Assembly (NCBI GenBank): GCA_030620375.1
Contig: JAUXEW010000201.1
Location: forward strand, 1-5,418
Direction of reading: 5' to 3'
DNA from: Desulfobacteraceae bacterium
GTDB taxonomy: Bacteria > Desulfobacterota > Desulfobacteria > Desulfobacterales > UBA5616
Length of the DNA: 5,418 nucleotides
The position numbers and the translations under genes are program-made. Under the pieces are notes generated by a model that searched no databases, was not told the DNA's origin, and was given only the letters and a program-made list of their open reading frames with translations. Positions 4,506 to 5,418 of this stretch are shown here, piece after piece (positions within the stretch are counted from its first letter, which is position 1; every line of letters begins with the position of its first letter).

Positions 4506-4905
4506 AATAAACGGTATTGTCAATAGCAAATTGCCGCTTAGAAAATACGGATACGATTATTCGATAATTAACTATTTGATAAGACAGATAATGCATTTAT
4601 ACCCTGTAGGCGTCAATTATTCTTGGTTACGTTTTCATGAGTCGTTTCTGAAACTTTGAGTGAAACAGGCGGGCACGATATCCGGTGTATGACTTATTTC
4701 CTTAAAATGGGCACTGTTGTATTCCGTGCCGGGTTATGGTATGGATGGTGAAATTGCTGAGGCTTTCTCTCCCTCAGTCCGCACATCATCCGGCGTGTGG
4801 GTACATACCATTCGGACACTAAACTACCGGGCAAAAGAATATTAATTCTGAAACAAATCTTATAAAGTTGTACGAATCCATTATCTTTAAAGAAAGGGGG
4901 CGTTA
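4506..4905. other. 400-bp region without a recognisable gene
   Basis: This AT-rich stretch (especially 4500-4620) has no frame with a credible start and family match. A plus-strand frame is open to 4659 (...LRKYGYDYSIINYL...), and another around 4691-4833 (...MDGEIAEAFSPSVR...), but neither has a ribosome site or recognised similarity. The distal part contains the folded segment 4736-4811. The expected C-terminal half of the ISL3 transposase is not encoded here. The last 95 bases lead to the methyltransferase; no convincing promoter was found. Confidence 0.5.
4736..4811. other. Potential three-way-junction structure upstream of the methyltransferase
   Basis: An 8-bp perfect stem, ATGGTATG (4736-4743) with CATACCAT (4804-4811), encloses two hairpins. 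One is CTGAGG (4757-4762)/CCTCAG (4772-4777) with a 9-nt loop; the other CCGCAC (4779-4784)/GTGTGG (4795-4800) with one G-U pair and a 10-nt loop. Only one base separates the two hairpins and three bases close the junction. Such an arrangement can be a structured RNA, a piece of a group II intron or a folded mobile-element end. I recognise no known riboswitch consensus. Confidence 0.4.
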
Positions 4906-5418
4906 ATGGTAAAAAATGGCGATTCAATCGAAAGTATCAAAACTCTTTTTGATAATATTTCACCTTATTTTGATAACTGGACGGAGGTATTTCAAGAAAA
5001 AGTATATGGATATGTAACCTGGGAGCATCTAAAGAAATATATCCCCAAAGATAGAAATTCACTCATATTGGACGCCGGCGGTGGTACCGGCAGGTGGGCC
5101 ATACCCCTTGCGAAAATGGGATACGGCGTGACCTTGTGTGACATTTCTGAGGGGATGTTGAAACAGGCGAAAAAGAATATCGATAAAGAAAAATTATCAG
5201 ACAAGATAACCTTAAAAGAAGAAGACTTAACCGATTTGTCCTTTCCTGACCAGATGTTCGATTTTGTGCTTTGCGAGGACGGCCCCATTTCCATATCTGA
5301 TTCTCAACAGGTAATTAGGGAATTGGGACGAGTATTGAAAGAGGGCGGCAAGATGTGGGCTTGCGTTGTTGGAAGATATCCTCTGGCATTAGCCAGGGCA
5401 GAAACGAATTCTGAAGAA
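4906..5418 (+). CDS. Class I SAM-dependent methyltransferase, N-terminal 171 aa (runs off the window)
   Basis: The ATG at 4906 follows AAAGGGGGC, a good ribosome site, and the frame is open for 171 codons to the end. Residues 53-70 (LILDAGGGTGRWAIPLAK) form motif I, the glycine-rich SAM-binding loop. D79 in VTLCDIS ends beta-2 and should bind the ribose hydroxyls. EEDLTDLSFPDQMFDFVLCED (105-125, given in part: LSFPDQMFDFVLC) covers motifs II/post-II, and GRVLKEGGKMWACVVG (141-156) is the usual motif III region. This is the UbiE/methyltransf_11-type fold with a Rossmann core. The N-terminal FDNISPYFDNW (15-25) also resembles the FDxxAxxYD start of such enzymes. The substrate cannot be told from this half; small molecules are typical, protein or nucleic acid less likely. 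It stands alone downstream of the mobile-element cluster, separated from it by about 400 bases. Confidence 0.88.
   Translation, partial: MVKNGDSIESIKTLFDNISPYFDNWTEVFQEKVYGYVTWEHLKKYIPKDRNSLILDAGGGTGRWAIPLAKMGYGVTLCDISEGMLKQAKKNIDKEKLSDKITLKEEDLTDLSFPDQMFDFVLCEDGPISISDSQQVIRELGRVLKEGGKMWACVVGRYPLALARAETNSEE

Noticed and set aside
4497..4659. Possible continuation of the ISL3 transposase (LINGIVNSK...YGY...NYL)
   Set aside because: Resemblance to the NGIVEGLNSKI...AYGY region needs a gap and then fades; too weak to claim.
4694..4927. 77-codon minus-strand frame
   Set aside because: It overlaps the methyltransferase start and its ribosome site, and has no motif or ribosome site of its own.
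4992..5294. 100-codon minus-strand frame
   Set aside because: Antisense to the methyltransferase, whose SAM-binding motifs are clear.

Overview
The window is a mosaic of mobile DNA between two host gene fragments. The protein families and moderate GC content suggest a Gram-negative bacterium, and the ISL3-type and Mu/Tn7-like proteins recall those of Desulfobacterota. That taxonomic guess is from memory and is weak.

Layout. (1) Positions 1-154 hold the minus-strand coding remnant of a kinase-like protein (LPS-kinase/InaA-like), cut off where a transposon begins. (2) Positions 155-3487 are a putative 3.3 kb transposon with TGT...ACA ends. It carries four minus-strand genes, in transcription order: a 150-aa zinc-ribbon protein, a 429-aa DDE transposase of the retroviral-integrase type, a 269-aa AAA+ ATPase of the ExeA/TniB/TnsC type whose start overlaps the transposase stop, and a 56-aa acidic protein. 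At the right end a promoter and a terminator overlap so that the terminator hairpin should form only in transcripts entering from outside. (3) Positions 3465-3944 are a broken ISL3-family transposase gene. It is split by a 226-bp MITE-like element (3534-3759) with long imperfect inverted repeats and a perfect 5-bp target duplication ATTTA; removing the element and one ATTTA restores the reading frame. (4) About 3940-4505 is a small IS200/IS605-type element with one Y1 HUH transposase and an identical 24-nt hairpin sequence at both ends; it marks where the ISL3 gene stops. (5) Positions 4506-4905 hold no convincing gene, but a compact potential three-way-junction structure (4736-4811) lies upstream of the next gene. 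(6) From 4906 to the window end is the start of a class I SAM-dependent methyltransferase gene.

How it fits together. In the large transposon the ATPase probably selects or activates the target for the DDE transposase, as MuB/MuA or TnsC/TnsB do. The zinc-ribbon and acidic proteins are accessory proteins of unknown role. The ISL3 fragment, MITE and IS200-type element record successive insertions. The kinase fragment on the left and ISL3 fragment on the right do not belong together and show no target duplication, so the locus was probably rearranged after the large element arrived.
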